Program-made: the position numbers and the translations under genes | Assembly: GCA_030068075.1 (NCBI GenBank) | Contig: CM057836.1 | Span: 66,625,788-66,689,787 of the forward strand | Direction: 5' to 3' | Length of the DNA: 64,000 nucleotides | Source of the DNA: Paguma larvata | Lineage: Eukaryota > Chordata > Mammalia > Carnivora > Viverridae | Shown: in pieces, positions 32,257 to 42,727 of the stretch | Position numbering within the stretch: position 1 is the stretch's first letter | Layout of the letters: every line of letters starts with the position of its first letter | Notes under the pieces: model-generated | What the model was told of the DNA's origin: nothing | The model's input: only the letters and a program-made list of their open reading frames with translations | The model's database searches: none

Positions 32257-32704
32257 GGTGCCTTCTAGACATTTTTAAAGTTCTATATTAGTGTCTTTTC
32301 TCCTTCAAAAAATCCTTCTGTTCAACAATTTTTAGTACTGTGTGTTTTCATTACTATGGTAGAAATATTGTGTAAAAACAAAATTTTAAGGTTTCTTTCC
32401 AATACCATGCCAGAGGTATTGTGGAAGATATTAAAAAGAAAATAAGATGTCTGCAAACAACTAGTGGAGAATTAGGAGTCAGCGTACATCCACATTTTGC
32501 AAGTATTATTAAAGTTCATAGAAACAATATTCTAATACTGCTATTAATTATTAGAAGCACAATTTTTTAAACACTTCCATAAGAATGGCTTGCTATACCC
32601 TGTTATATACTTCAACCAAATGTAAATATGCCTATACATATATAAGGTGTAAAAAGTAGCTTTCGGTCAAATTCACTGAATTTGATAAGGAAACATCAGG
32701 AGTT
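32257..32704. other. Unique AT-rich DNA, nothing recognised
   Basis: No repeat or exon signature was recognised. Confidence 0.45.
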
Positions 32705-32830
32705 ACATTAACCGAATGCCTGTTACGTGCTCAGCACTGTCACCTGTGTTAATTCAGCTATTAAGTGGCACGTGTGGAAGCATACACAGGCTGTGGGATC
32801 TACAACCACACTTTCTCCTCTTGTCCCTGC
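32705..32830 (-). mobile_element. MIR SINE, antisense, internally deleted
   Basis: Text 'cctgttacgtgctcagcact' joins to 'cagctattaagtggcacgtg' and 'acacaggctgtgggatctac'. The central oligo(dA)-like part of the MIR core is missing. Confidence 0.65.
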
Positions 32831-33939
32831 TGTCTTTGCCCCAGAGCTCCTTCCCTTTCACTCTGCACGTGTCAACTCAGATTGACTAATTTATACACTG
32901 ACACCCTTGGCTTTAAATAAATTCTTAAAAAAATTAAAAAAATAAGTCACCTTGACACATGACAATTTTGCAGAAACACTGGAAGTTCTTTCAAGTGTTG
33001 CTTTGCGAAATTATATACCAAAATAACGTACTGTCAGGTACGTTTCTTTCTTGCTCCTTGGATGGATTTAATAACGTAGTAGGTTCTTTCCACCTCTAAC
33101 TTATCGTTGGGATGGGATTTGACATTTTGTCTAGGTAAAATTATACCTCTAGAGGGAATTTTCAATTGATAAAGTTAATTTCAGTCATTTTGAACTTTCA
33201 ACAGGTCTGGGAGATTTTTAGAAAAAGGGTAACACTGTCAACCAATGAGGCAAGTGATTATATATTTTAGTTTGAGTTTTTTGAAAGCACATGAAAAGGC
33301 AATTCATACAGTTTTTGATACTACAAAGAATACTCAGGGGTTATATGTCTATCAAGTGTATTACCAAAAAAAAAAGGCAAACATATAAAATTTATTCTTT
33401 TGAGTAGACACAGATTAAAATGTTCTCCCATTAAGAAATTGGATAAACATAAAGATTTAGAAATGTACTAAGATGATTTCAAACAAATAGCCAAAGTTTT
33501 GTCCATCCTTCTTGTAGCTAGGTCACAGACACTGTGGTGTGTGGTCCACAATATTGGTCATAGACAGCTCCAGACAGAAATGAAAACTTAGCCCAAGAGT
33601 CAACTACTTTATTATCCCAGTGTTTAAGATTTGTAAATACCCAGTTCTTCCACTGAAATTTTTCCCTTTTTCAGCTAGATACTAGGCATTGTATACACAA
33701 AGACAACTGTGTGGATTTAAGTCTAAGGAGACCTAAGCCTACTGACACAGGTACACTTCTATTAGATAGCACTAATGCGATGAAGTATATCATTGCATTC
33801 TCATAGCTAAAACCAAACAAAATGTTCCTTGCCTAAATATGGCTTTCTGCAACTTTGGTCATTCTACTTTTCTGCTATTGTACTTGATTGCTTATCAGGC
33901 TTTTATGGATAAAATTTGTTAAACTGTATTATATGTTGT
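32831..33939. other. Unique DNA, nothing recognised
   Basis: About 1.1 kb with no landmark. 32990-33230 is of balanced composition and includes 'aataacgtagtagg'. Confidence 0.45.
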
Positions 33940-34110
33940 AAATTTGTATTCTCATTTAATATCCACAAAAATATTATAAGTTGGAGTTTTACATCCTGAT
34001 TTTTAAGATGACTAATAAAGATGAAAACCAATCACCCAGTAAATTCATTCATAAAGATGAAAACTAACTTCACTCAGCTCTGACTCCAAAGACAATGATC
34101 CTTTAATTGA
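33940..34110 (-). mobile_element. Probable MIR SINE, antisense, with a small internal duplication
   Basis: 'ttctcatttaatatccacaa', 'ctgatttttaagatgac' and 'gctctgactccaaagacaat' fit a reversed MIR. The unit 'ataaagatgaaaac' occurs twice (near 34016 and 34052). Confidence 0.55.
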
Positions 34111-34601
34111 TAAGTACATATATAGCTTTAATACTTAAATAACAAAGAAATGTCACTTCTAAAAGGGAGGATGCGCTGGAAGTTGAAGCCCATGATATGT
34201 TTCTTTGTTGGTGTTCTCATGTAATAGGGAGAACTACTTTTATTTTCTACATAAAATTTACAGATAGAAGGAAATCTTCTAAATTCTGAAGATTCTACCT
34301 TCCCTCTTATGCTCAGTTCACTGTTCTTACAACATTCTCTCATTTCAAGGACTATCCCAATAAATGGTCTTTGAGTCATTCCTGACCCTATTTTAACCAG
34401 AGACCCTCCCCCACCCCAAAAAATGGAGTTTAAATTTATGCTTAAGTTAAAAAAAATCTGTAAAATTTCTCCATTCAAATGCCTGCTATTTCTCTGTTTT
34501 GACTACAACCTCCAAGTCACTGGCTATATTGGAAAAAAAAAAAAAAGAAGATATAAAATAAAAAAGACGCAGGAAGAAATAATGAAAAAAGAACAGGTTT
34601 G
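34111..34601. other. Unique DNA, nothing recognised
   Basis: The 116-codon minus frame at 34128-34478 and the 118-codon plus frame at 34423-34779 match no family; the latter runs into the following SINE. Confidence 0.45.
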
Positions 34602-34832
34602 GGGGCACCAGGGTGGCTCGGTCAGTGTCCAACTCTTGATTTTGGCTCAGGTCATGATCTCACAGTTTGTGAGTTCAAGCCCCACATCAGGCTCTGCACT
34701 GAGAGCTAGGGATGCCTGCATGGGATTCTTTCTCTCTCCTTCTCTCTCTCTGCCCCTCCCCCACTTGTGCTCTCTCTAAATAAATAAATAAATGAATAAA
34801 TAAATCAACAAAAAAAGTAAAAAAAAATAAAG
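34602..34832 (+). mobile_element. Carnivore SINE
   Basis: Head 'gggcaccagggtggctcggt', 'ggctcaggtcatgatctcac', CT-rich block and an (AAAT)n tail. The target duplication 'gaacaggtttgg' is exact near 34591-34602 and 34833-34844. First of seven same-strand SINEs in 5.5 kb. Confidence 0.96.
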
Positions 34833-34844
34833 GAACAGGTTTGG

Positions 34845-35231
34845 CAAAGTTTTAAAGCATTTTGGAAAGGGACTGGAGTTAGGAATTGGTACCAAAGAGT
34901 GAGAATTTTAGTTACTTTTAAGAAAATAATGGATAAATAAACATGAATTGTTACACCTAGATCTGGCAGATAAAATCTGCCACTGAAATTTCGGGGTAGA
35001 AAACAAGGGCTTCCTTACAGTAGACTAAAGGCTCTAGTCTCTTTCAAGTGATTTTACATTTTCTACAACCCCAGACTCCTATCAACTTTTGGATTGGAAA
35101 TCCAAAATGAAGGGGAATGAATCCTTTTAATTACTCACTCCTTCAAAGATCATAATCTTATATTGCTTTTCCCAGACTCTTGATGAATTTTTTGAGTTCT
35201 TCTTCATATGTATAAATATGAAATAAGATTT
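34845..35231. other. Unique DNA, nothing recognised
   Basis: A short unique spacer between two SINEs. No landmark was recognised. Confidence 0.45.
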
Positions 35232-35249
35232 AAAATGTCCTCATTCTGG

Positions 35250-35465
35250 GGGCGCCTGGGTGGCTCAGTCAGTTGAGCTTCCGACTTCGGCTCAGCTCAT
35301 GATCTTCCAGTCTGTGAGTTTGAGCCCCACATTGGGCTCTGTGCTGACAGCTCAGAGCCTGAAGCCTGCTTGGGGTTCTGTGTCTCCCTCTCTCTCTGCC
35401 CCACCCCTGTTCATGCTCTCTCTCTCTTTCAAAAATAAATAAACATTAAAAATAATAATAAAAAA

Positions 35466-35498
<33 letters not shown>
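35250..35498 (+). mobile_element. Carnivore SINE, full length, young
   Basis: Nearly consensus head 'ggcgcctgggtggctcagtc', body 'cagagcctgaagcctgctt', CT-rich block and long (AAAT)n tail. An exact 18-bp target duplication 'aaaatgtcctcattctgg' lies at 35232-35249 and 35499-35516. Confidence 0.98.

Positions 35499-35500
<2 letters not shown>
35463..35500. repeat. (AAAT)n microsatellite in the SINE tail
   Basis: About nine perfect AAAT units terminate the SINE at 35250-35498. Confidence 0.95.
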
Positions 35501-35559
35501 AATGTCCTCATTCTGGATAACACCAATAAGTGCTTTAAACATAGGCAAAATCTGTCAAC

Positions 35560-35883
35560 AATGTAGATAGAGCTAGAATGTATAATGCTAAGTGAAATAA
35601 GTCAATCAGAGAAAGACAAATACCATATGATTTCACTCATGTAGAATTTAAGAAACAGAATGGATGAACCTGTGGGAATGGGGGAGGGGTTGTGGGGAAA
35701 AGAAGAGAGGGAAACAAATCACAAGAGACTCTTAATGATAGAGAATGGGCTAGATGGCGGAAGAGTACTAAGGAGACTACTTGTGATGAGCACTGAGTGT
35801 TATGTGTAAGTGATAAATCAATTCTATTCCTGAAATGAATATTGCACTATATATTAACTGAATAAAATTTAAATTAAAAAAAT
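35560..35883 (+). mobile_element. LINE-1 3' end, sense
   Basis: Carnivore LINE-1 ORF2 end and 3' UTR: 'gctaagtgaaataagtcaat', 'aaataccatatgatttcact', 'gatgagcactgagtgttatg', 'cctgaaatgaatattgcact' and the terminal 'taaaatttaaattaaaaaaa'. Confidence 0.92.
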
Positions 35884-36106
35884 CAAATTGTATACTTTGG
35901 GATGAAATTAGGTATCATGTTTAGGGAATGAATGTCATAAGTAAGAAAGCAAAATGTCCACAATTGAAACATGAATATACATCTTAATGTGTGTTACTTG
36001 AAAATAAAAAAAAATAAAACCAATAAAAACCTAAAAAAAATTTTAAAATGCGATGCCTGAAAGGTCTTGATGAAAGCATAATTCAAGAGTTTAAAATAAA
36101 AATTAA

Positions 36107-36347
36107 TGGGGTGGGTGCCTGGGTGGCTCAGTTGGTTGAATGTCCAACTCTCGGTTTCAGCTCAGGTGATGATCTCATGGTTAATGGTTTCAAGCCCTGC
36201 AATGTACTCAACATTGCCAGTGTGGAGCCTGCTTGGGATTCTCTCTCCCTCTTTTTTTCTCTCCCTCTTTCTCTGATCCTCCTCTCCTCATGTCTTTCTC
36301 TCCCTCACTGTCTTTTTCAAAAAAAATAAACTTTAAAAAAATAAAAT
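36107..36347 (+). mobile_element. Carnivore SINE
   Basis: Head 'gtgcctgggtggctcagttg', 'gctcaggtgatgatctcatg', 'gtggagcctgcttgggattc', CT-rich block and A-rich tail. Target duplication 'aaaataaaaattaa' at 36093-36106 and 36348-36361. Confidence 0.95.
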
Positions 36348-36361
36348 AAAATAAAAATTAA

Positions 36362-36694
36362 AATATTCACTTAAACATATAGCCCATCTGTCTAAATAAT
36401 GAAGTGTCATTCTCTTCAACATGTTAACTAGATGCTTTTTAATATGTCAAGGGTTCGGGGACCCCAGATGGTTTTTCACTTTTAAGTTTGTTTCAAGATG
36501 CAACCTCTTCTTCCCTCACTAAGATATTTTGCAGTCTGTTCCTTCCTGTTCTTCCACCCTCTCCCATCTAGCAACTCCACACTGCTAATTATCTTGGTCC
36601 GAATGTGTAATATAATGAAAAAGGAAGGTTTTTGATTTTAGCAGCAAGAACTCTCAAGTCAAAGGTTTTTATGGATATAGATCAAAATATTCCT
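36362..36694. other. Unique DNA, nothing recognised
   Basis: Unique spacer between two SINEs with balanced composition. No landmark was recognised. Confidence 0.45.
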
Positions 36695-36712
36695 AAAGAT
36701 ACATCTACTATA

Positions 36713-36948
36713 GAGGCGCCTGGGTGGCTCAGTTGTTTAAGCATCTGACTCTTGATTTCCGCTTAGTTCATGATCTCATAGTTGTGAGTTGGAGCCCCGC
36801 ATCAGGCTTACTGCGGTCAGTGCAGAACCTGCTCCAGATCCTATGTCCCCCTCTCTCTCTGCCCCTCCCCCACTTGTTCTCCCTCCCTCTCTCTCTCTCT
36901 CTCCCTCTCTCACACTCACTCTCTCAAAAATAAAAATTAAAAATTAAA
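36713..36948 (+). mobile_element. Carnivore SINE
   Basis: Head 'gaggcgcctgggtggctcag', 'gttggagccccgcatcagg', CT-rich block, A-rich tail. The target duplication is 18 bp, 'aaagatacatctactata' at 36695-36712 and the same with one C/T change at 36949-36966. Confidence 0.96.
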
Positions 36949-36966
36949 AAAGATACATCCACTATA

Positions 36967-37884
36967 TCTTAAATAATTTTTAACAGCTATTTAGTGAAAA
37001 TAAAATTAAATGTCCACAAACAACTTACATGATGGAAGAGAGATCAATTTTAGGTCAGGAAACCTACCAGCATGATTTTACCAAAGTATGCAAACTATCT
37101 CATGTGAAATTGTTATAATACCCATGACTGCTACACCAACAGCAACTACTAGTGCCTGTATTTCAGAGGAAGTCTATGACTTCCTCTACAAATTATAACA
37201 CCTTTTACTAATTATATAACAAAAATTTATCCCTAAGTTTTCCCTGGTCTAAAACCTGCATCAGGCTATTGAGTGCTGCTAAATTAGGATACATTTTCAG
37301 ACAACAGACAAAAAAATAGAAATATGAAGAGGAAATACTTAGCCACAGCTAATATCACAAAGTTACAAGATAATGTTCCCATACCAATAAGTAGCAATAA
37401 CAGATATTAGATCCAGAGTGGTTTTCAAGGGGACATACTCATAATTTAATTTACCTTACCAAAGGAAACAAATTAAAACCATCTCATTAAAAAGAAGTTT
37501 AGCAGAAAAATAAATTCCAATTTATCTGTCAAGAATATTCTGTGGGTATACAAATGGAACTATAATGTTCTTCTAGTGGTAGACCTGAAATAATGAAGTA
37601 CACGAGTATTTACTGTTAATGATGCAAATAACTGACAGACTTAAAGAATGGTGCTTCCATATTCTTTAGTTTAACAATATTCTATTTATCCAAGTATTGA
37701 TATTCCTTATTTGAAATCTTTATCAATTCAACAAGAAATCCAATGAAAAGTAGAGAAAGCACACCAAGCAATATTTCTAGATAAATGAAAGCCTATGGGA
37801 GGAAAAATAAGATACACAGACATATAGATAGATGATATGTAGATGATACAGACATAGATATAGATATAAATAGATTTAAAAAAA
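36967..37884. other. Unique AT-rich DNA with a GATA-rich patch
   Basis: No mobile element was recognised. 37805-37877 is an imperfect patch of 'gata' and 'catagata' units. Confidence 0.45.
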
Positions 37885-38055
37885 TTAAGAGGGTAAGTAT
37901 CATGTTAAGTACACCCTCTGACCTCCCCATACACACCCCAAACAAGCAAACTTTTGGAAGTGAAGGACAGGTTTATAACCTTGATTGTGGTGATGGTTCA
38001 TGGGTGTATGCATTATACAAACTCATCAGATTGTATGCATTAATAAGTGCCAGAA
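37885..38055 (+). mobile_element. LINE-1 3' UTR fragment, sense
   Basis: Text 'agtatcatgttaagtacacc', 'cttttggaagtgaaggacag', 'ttgattgtggtgatggttca', 'gtatgcattatacaaactca'. It closely resembles 39176-39350, so both come from the same LINE-1 3' subfamily. Confidence 0.7.
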
Positions 38056-38224
38056 TTTCTCTGAAGACAAAAGTCAATATCAGCATTACAATGAAGACTC
38101 TGAGCCTTGGTATAGAAGCAAAAAGGGAATGAAGAATGCAAGGATCTTGGATTAAGCCAAGGCCCCTAAAAGAGGGCTAAAGATTTGCACATTCCCTGCT
38201 GCCAGGTTAAACAAATGCCATATA

Positions 38225-38424
38225 TCTGTTCACAAATATATAACAGTTTTAGATACCAAAGAACTTAAATTATTGTGCCAACTGGAGATTATAAAATAGT
38301 TATAGATGAGATATTGAAAAAATAATTTAATTCTTAAAATAAGCAAGCTCTAAGATACTGTTCAAAGGGATTAGGCAAACTTGAAAAAAATAACTGAATA
38401 GAAATTTTAGAAATGAAAAAAAAT
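38225..38424 (+). mobile_element. Old LINE-1/HAL1 ORF1 region, first segment
   Basis: 'aactggagattataaaatag' and 'tgaatagaaattttagaaat' match the ORF1 region of an ancient LINE-1 or HAL1. The element continues in pieces at 39385, 39770, 40880 and 41897, separated by later insertions. Confidence 0.55.
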
Positions 38425-38660
38425 GAGGTGCCTGGGTGGTTCAGTCAGTTGAGCATCCAACTTTGGCTCAGGTCATGATCTCACAGTTCATGAGATCAAG
38501 TCCTGCATTAGGCTCTGTGCTGATAGCTTGGAGCCTGGAGCCTGTCTTAGATTCTGTGTCTCCTATCCCTCGGCCCCTCACCTGTTCATGCTCTCTATTA
38601 CTCTCAAAATAAACATTTTTTAAATTAAAAAAAATAAATTAAAAAAACTTATGAAAGAAT
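38425..38660 (+). mobile_element. Carnivore SINE
   Basis: Head 'gaggtgcctgggtggttcag', 'ggctcaggtcatgatctcac', 'ggagcctggagcctg', CT-rich block, A-rich tail. Target duplication 'tagaaatgaaaa' near 38408-38419 and 38661-38672. Confidence 0.95.
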
Positions 38661-38674
38661 TAGAAATGAAAATA

Positions 38675-39036
38675 AATGCCCATACCCAGATAAATGAGTA
38701 AAGAAAATGTGTTATATACATACAATGGACTACTATGCAGATTTTAAAAAGAAGGATATTTTGCCATTTATAACAATGTGGATGAACCTGGAGGATGTTA
38801 TGTTAAGGAAAATAAGTCAGTCACAAAAGGACAAAGACTGCATGACTCCACTTATATAAGGTAACTAAAATAGTCAAATTCACAGAAGCAAAGAAGAGAA
38901 CTGTGGACCTAGTGGCAAAGAGAGAGGGAAATGGAGTTATCAATTCACATAAAGTTTAACAGGATGAATCTGTTCTAGAGATCTGCTGTACAATACTGTA
39001 CCTATCATCAATAATACTGTATTGCACACTTACACA
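38675..39036 (+). mobile_element. LINE-1 3' portion, sense (left of short SINE)
   Basis: 'atacaatggactactatgca', 'gatgaacctggaggatgtta', 'aaataagtcagtcacaaaag', 'tgactccacttatataagg'. It inserted within the old LINE-1/HAL1 ORF1 and continues at 39176. Confidence 0.85.
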
Positions 39037-39048
39037 TTTAAGAGGGTA

Positions 39049-39175
39049 AGAGGGCCTGGCTGGCACAGTCAGAGGAGCATGCGACTCTTGATCTCGGGGT
39101 CGGTTGTGTGTTTGAGCCCCATATGAGATGTAGAGATAACTTAAATTAAAAAAAAAAAAAAAACCTTTAAAAACT
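39049..39175 (+). mobile_element. Short-form carnivore SINE
   Basis: 'gggcctggctggcacagtca', 'gagcatgcgactcttgatct', 'gtgtttgagccccatatgag' and a poly(A) tail, with no CT-rich module: the short CAN-SINE form. Target duplication about 'tttaagagggta' at 39037-39048 and 'tttaagaggata' at 39176-39187. Confidence 0.92.
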
Positions 39176-39380
39176 TTTAAGAGGATAGATCTTATGTTAA
39201 GTACTCCTCTCCCCACATACCCCAAACAAGGAAACTTTGGAAGTGATGAACAGGTTAATTCTTTGACTGTGGTGGTGGTTTCAAGGATGTATACATATAT
39301 ATAAACTCGTCAACTTGTATGTATCAATATGTGTATTTTATTATATATCAATTAAACTTCAATATAGCATTTTAAAAAGA
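39176..39380 (+). mobile_element. LINE-1 3' end, sense (right of short SINE)
   Basis: 'gatagatcttatgttaagta', 'ctttggaagtgatgaacagg', 'gactgtggtggtggtttcaa' and the terminal 'atatcaattaaacttcaata'. Confidence 0.85.
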
Positions 39381-39384
39381 AAAA

Positions 39385-39560
39385 ATTTTAATGTTTAAAA
39401 TAAAAATATTAATGGATTGAATATCAGAATAGGCAAAACTGAAAAGAAAAGTCATGACTTCAGAGACTGGGCTGCAGATATTATTCCAAACATAGCATAG
39501 AAAGAAAAGCAGATGGAAAATTTCAAAGAGGGTTTAAGAGTCACAAAGGATAGAAGAAGA
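39385..39560 (+). mobile_element. Old LINE-1/HAL1 ORF1 region, second segment
   Basis: 'aatattaatggattgaatat', 'gctgcagatattattccaaa', 'gaaaatttcaaagagggttt' and 'aagagtcacaaaggatagaa' match the ORF1 coiled-coil region of an ancient LINE-1. Confidence 0.6.
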
Positions 39561-39561
39561 A

Positions 39562-39735
39562 CATCCATTCTATAAAAATTCAACACAATTCATTAAGCAT
39601 CTATTATGTTTTAGCGACTTTCTAGTCTCTGAGGAGAAAAAGAGTGAGAGAAAAAGATACAAAGTAAGTAGACAGTCGGGAGTAGATCATGTGACGATGG
39701 CCGTTATGGAGAAAACTAATAGGAAAGAGTCAGAG
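39562..39735 (-). mobile_element. LINE-2 3' end fragment, antisense
   Basis: 'attcattaagcatctattat' and 'agtagatcatgtgacgatgg' with 'gttatggagaaaactaat' fit reversed L2. It sits between pieces of the older LINE-1. Confidence 0.55.
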
Positions 39736-39789
39736 TTCCAGGGAGAAGAAGACATGAAATGGAAGAGAAACTACATTTAAAGCAATAAT

Positions 39790-40050
39790 GGCTTCAGGGC
39801 TCCTGGGTGGCTCAGTCAGTTGAGCATTCAAATCATAATTTTGGCTCAGGTCACGATTCCAGGGTCATAGGATTGAGCCCCATGTTGGGCTCCATGCTAA
39901 GCATGGAGACCTCTTGGGATTCTCTGTCTCTCTCCCTCTGTTTTCCCCTCCCACTTACACGTGCTCTCTCTCTCTCTTCTGTCTCTCTCTCTCTCTCTCT
40001 CTCTCAAAATAAAATAATAAATTAATAAAAATAATAAAAGTTTTAAAAAT
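39790..40050 (+). mobile_element. Carnivore SINE with extended CT tract
   Basis: Head 'gggctcctgggtggctcagt', 'ttttggctcaggtcacgatt', 'attgagccccatgttgggc', long (CT)n block at about 39966-40005 and A-rich tail. Target duplication 'aaagcaataat' at 39779-39789 and 40051-40061. Confidence 0.95.
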
Positions 40051-40061
40051 AAAGCAATAAT

Positions 40062-40274
40062 TGCCACAAATTTTCTAGAGCTAAAGAAAGAAATCCAGAG
40101 ATAAGGAAGTATAACCTACACTAAGTAGAAGAAATAAAAATAAATGCGTATTCAGATACTATGCAGTGAAACTTCAGAAACTCTATAAGAATATCTTTAA
40201 ACTAGTCAGAAAAAAAATATTTTTAACCACAAAAACAGCCAAATGGACAGATTTCTCAAGAGCAAAAATGGAAG
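40062..40274 (+). mobile_element. Old LINE-1/HAL1 ORF1 region, third segment
   Basis: 'gaaacttcagaaactctata', 'aaaaacagccaaatggacag', 'atttctcaagagcaaaaatg' and 'gaagccataag' match the end of ORF1 ('cttctcaacagaaacaatgg' in better-preserved copies). Confidence 0.55.
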
Positions 40275-40860
40275 CCATAAGGCATTTATTTATCCATTCA
40301 ACAAATATTTATCGATACTATGTGCTATGTATTAAACAGCAAACAAAATAAACAAAAATTTCTGCCCTCATGGCACTTCCATTTTAATGGTTAGAGACTG
40401 AAAATAAGTGAAATAATAAATAAAACATGTATTAGTGATAAGTAATGTGTTGTGGAAAAACTTACTGAAAAATGGAAAAGACAGTGATTGATTGTGGCAA
40501 ACGGGGAAAGGTGTTTGCAAAAGTTGCAATTTTACATAGAGTCTGGAAAAGCCACAATGAGAAGAAAATTTTATCAAAGCCCTAAACTGAGACAATGAGC
40601 TTAGAATTTGAAACAAAAGCATTCTATTAAGTTTATTGACATGAGGGGAGCAGGGATGCTGTTTTCCAAAATAAAATACTAGTATGCCTGGAATAGACAA
40701 AGAAAAAGAAAAATTAGTTGGATATGAGGTGCAAGAAGAAAGACAGGGACAGGGCTTATTGCTAAGAACTTGTAATCCATTATAGGAATCTTGTCTTTTT
40801 CTCTGAATTATATATGAGGCAATTGGAGGATTTTAAACAGAAGTGGTATAAAGGTCTTAA
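40275..40860 (-). mobile_element. LINE-2 3' end, antisense
   Basis: The reversed L2 terminus is clear: 'ccattcaacaaatatttatc', 'tttctgccctcatggcactt', then internal 'gcaattggaggattttaaac' and 'agaagtggtataaaggtct'. About 590 bp. Confidence 0.8.
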
Positions 40861-40879
40861 CGGTGGTCCTCCAGAAGAT

Positions 40880-41230
40880 ATACTTGAACCCAAAATCCCA
40901 AGACTCGTGAACATTACTCTACATATAGCATACAAATCTAAAAGTGAAATATATAACAATAACATAAATGCCAGGAGGAGATGAATGGAAATATACAGCT
41001 TAATGTTGCTATATTACGTGTAAAGTAGAATAGTATTAATGTAAAATAAACTGTGGTAAATTAAATGTGATATCATTATCCTTAGAGCAACTTCTTAAAA
41101 AAATACAAATTGTACAGCTAAAAGTTAAAAGGTAAATTATATTAAATATTCAAGGTTATTCGGTTAACTGTAAAGAAAAGAAGAACAAAAGAACATCTAT
41201 ATTTATAGGTCTGATTCTGATTTTGCTTTT
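40880..41230 (+). mobile_element. Old LINE-1/HAL1 inter-ORF region, fourth segment
   Basis: 'aataaactgtggtaaattaa', 'ttatccttagagcaacttct', 'aaatattcaaggttattcgg' and 'aaagaagaacaaaagaacat' match the stretch between ORF1 and ORF2 of ancient LINE-1/HAL1. Confidence 0.5.
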
Positions 41231-41896
41231 TGTTTATTCATTATTTTAAGATTCTTCCATGTGTGGAATCATATGATATTGTGTTTCTCAGTCCGACTTA
41301 TTTCACTAAGCACAATATCCTCTAAGTCCATCCATGTGGCTCAAATGGCATGATCTCATTCTTTTTATGGCTGTGTGACACTCCATTGTATATATGTACC
41401 ACATTTTCCTTATCCATTTATTATCGATGGATACTTTGGTTACTCAATGTCTTGGCTATTGTAAATAATGCTGTAATAAACACAGAGCTGCATATGTCTC
41501 TTTGAATTAGCATTTTCATTTTCTCTGTGTGAATACCTAACAGTGGAATTGTTGGATCTCATAGGATTTCTATTTTTAATTTTTTGAGGAACATTCATAC
41601 TCTTAGAACAAGCTGATGGTTGCCAGAGAGGAACAGGGTAGGGGGTGGGCAAAATGGGTGAAGGAGAGAGGGAGATACAGGCCACTAGTTATGGAATGAG
41701 TAAGTCATGGGAATAAAAGGCAAAGCATAAGGGGTACAGTCAAGAACATTGTAACAGCAATGCGACAGGATAGACAGTAGCTCTCCTTGTGGTAAACATA
41801 GCATAATGTACAAACTTGTCAACCACTAAGCTAAAAACTTGAAACTACTGCAAACATTTTGTTAATTATACTAAAAAAACAAAAACTAAAAAAAGG
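41231..41896 (+). mobile_element. Second twin-primed (5'-inverted) LINE-1
   Basis: About 41231-41601 is LINE-1 ORF2 on the minus strand ('tccatccatgtggctcaaat', 'aataatgctgtaataaaca', 'ttaattttttgaggaaca'). About 41602-41870 is LINE-1 3' UTR on the plus strand ('gatggttgccagagagga', 'caggccactagttatggaat', 'ggtaaacatagcataatgta'), followed by an A-rich tail. It interrupts the old LINE-1 between 'aacaaaagaac' and 'atttgagacaaat'. No clear target duplication remains, so it is older than the one at 15951. Confidence 0.85.
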
Positions 41897-42050
41897 AATA
41901 TTTGAGACAAATAAAAAATAAGTAGGAAGAAAGCAAGCTTAAGCATAACTACATTATAATAATAATTACATTAAATGTTAATGGACTAAATACCTCACTT
42001 AAAATTATGAGACTTAAAGGACAAATATTTTTTTTATAAATACATAAGAA
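41897..42050 (+). mobile_element. Old LINE-1 ORF2 start, fifth segment
   Basis: 'aattacattaaatgttaatgg', shortened, followed by 'actaaatacctcacttaaa', matches the N-terminal ORF2 block 'ttaaatgtaaatggactaaa'. Confidence 0.6.
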
Positions 42051-42089
42051 ATTAAAAATAAAACAATGGGAAAAGAGATCCTGTGTATA

Positions 42090-42715
42090 TCTGACCTCTT
42101 CTCCTACCGGGCATGTTATAGCAAGATATCCATGCCCACAAATTTATTAAACAGACAGGTAATCTTATATTTTCAGGGCATATTCAAAAGATAATAATTG
42201 CCCAATAATTTTGAGACAAGAATGTTAAAGGTTGCCTTTCTGCAGGTAGAATAGAGTAAAATTTGGAACCATATGCTAGGTCCCATATTGCTGAGTCAAA
42301 TATGGTCAGTTAGTCTTTAATCACTTGTTTATATTTGCAGTATTAAATTGCAATCCAAGTGACTCTCTTCAGATGTTCATTTCAAGACTTCATTTCCTAT
42401 TGGACAAACCTGGGCTGGGTTCTCAAATGGCCCTAGTTCACGTTTGGATTTTTCCCAGTCCACATTAAATGCAGCTTTTCATTCTAACCCATGAATGAAC
42501 ATTTTTGATGATAGTGAACATCCAAGCCAGGGGGAAATATTCAGACACAGACATGCCTATTATATAAATAAGACACAATAAAAATACCATGATTACTCTA
42601 TGCATATTATCTTTATCTACAAATTAAATAATAAATATTAAGCAAATGTGAACAACTTCCTGCTTCTTGGTTTAGCAGTATGCGCTTAATTTTAGAGCTG
42701 AATGGAATTTGAGAT
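42090..42715. promoter_or_regulatory. Candidate conserved non-coding element
   Basis: Unique sequence of moderate complexity with no repeat landmark, bounded by LINE-1 and a MaLR LTR. Blocks such as 'ttcctattggacaaacctgg' include an inverted CCAAT. The label is inference only. Confidence 0.25.
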
Positions 42716-42727
42716 TACCAATCCAGT

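Noticed and set aside
35463..35500. CRISPR-like or regularly spaced repeats
   Set aside because: All short tandem arrays are simple microsatellites. No spacer-repeat array exists, and none would be expected in a mammalian nuclear genome.
37885..39380. Local duplication linking 37885-38055 with 39176-39350
   Set aside because: Both match the same LINE-1 3' UTR subfamily and differ at many positions, so two LINE-1 copies explain the similarity.
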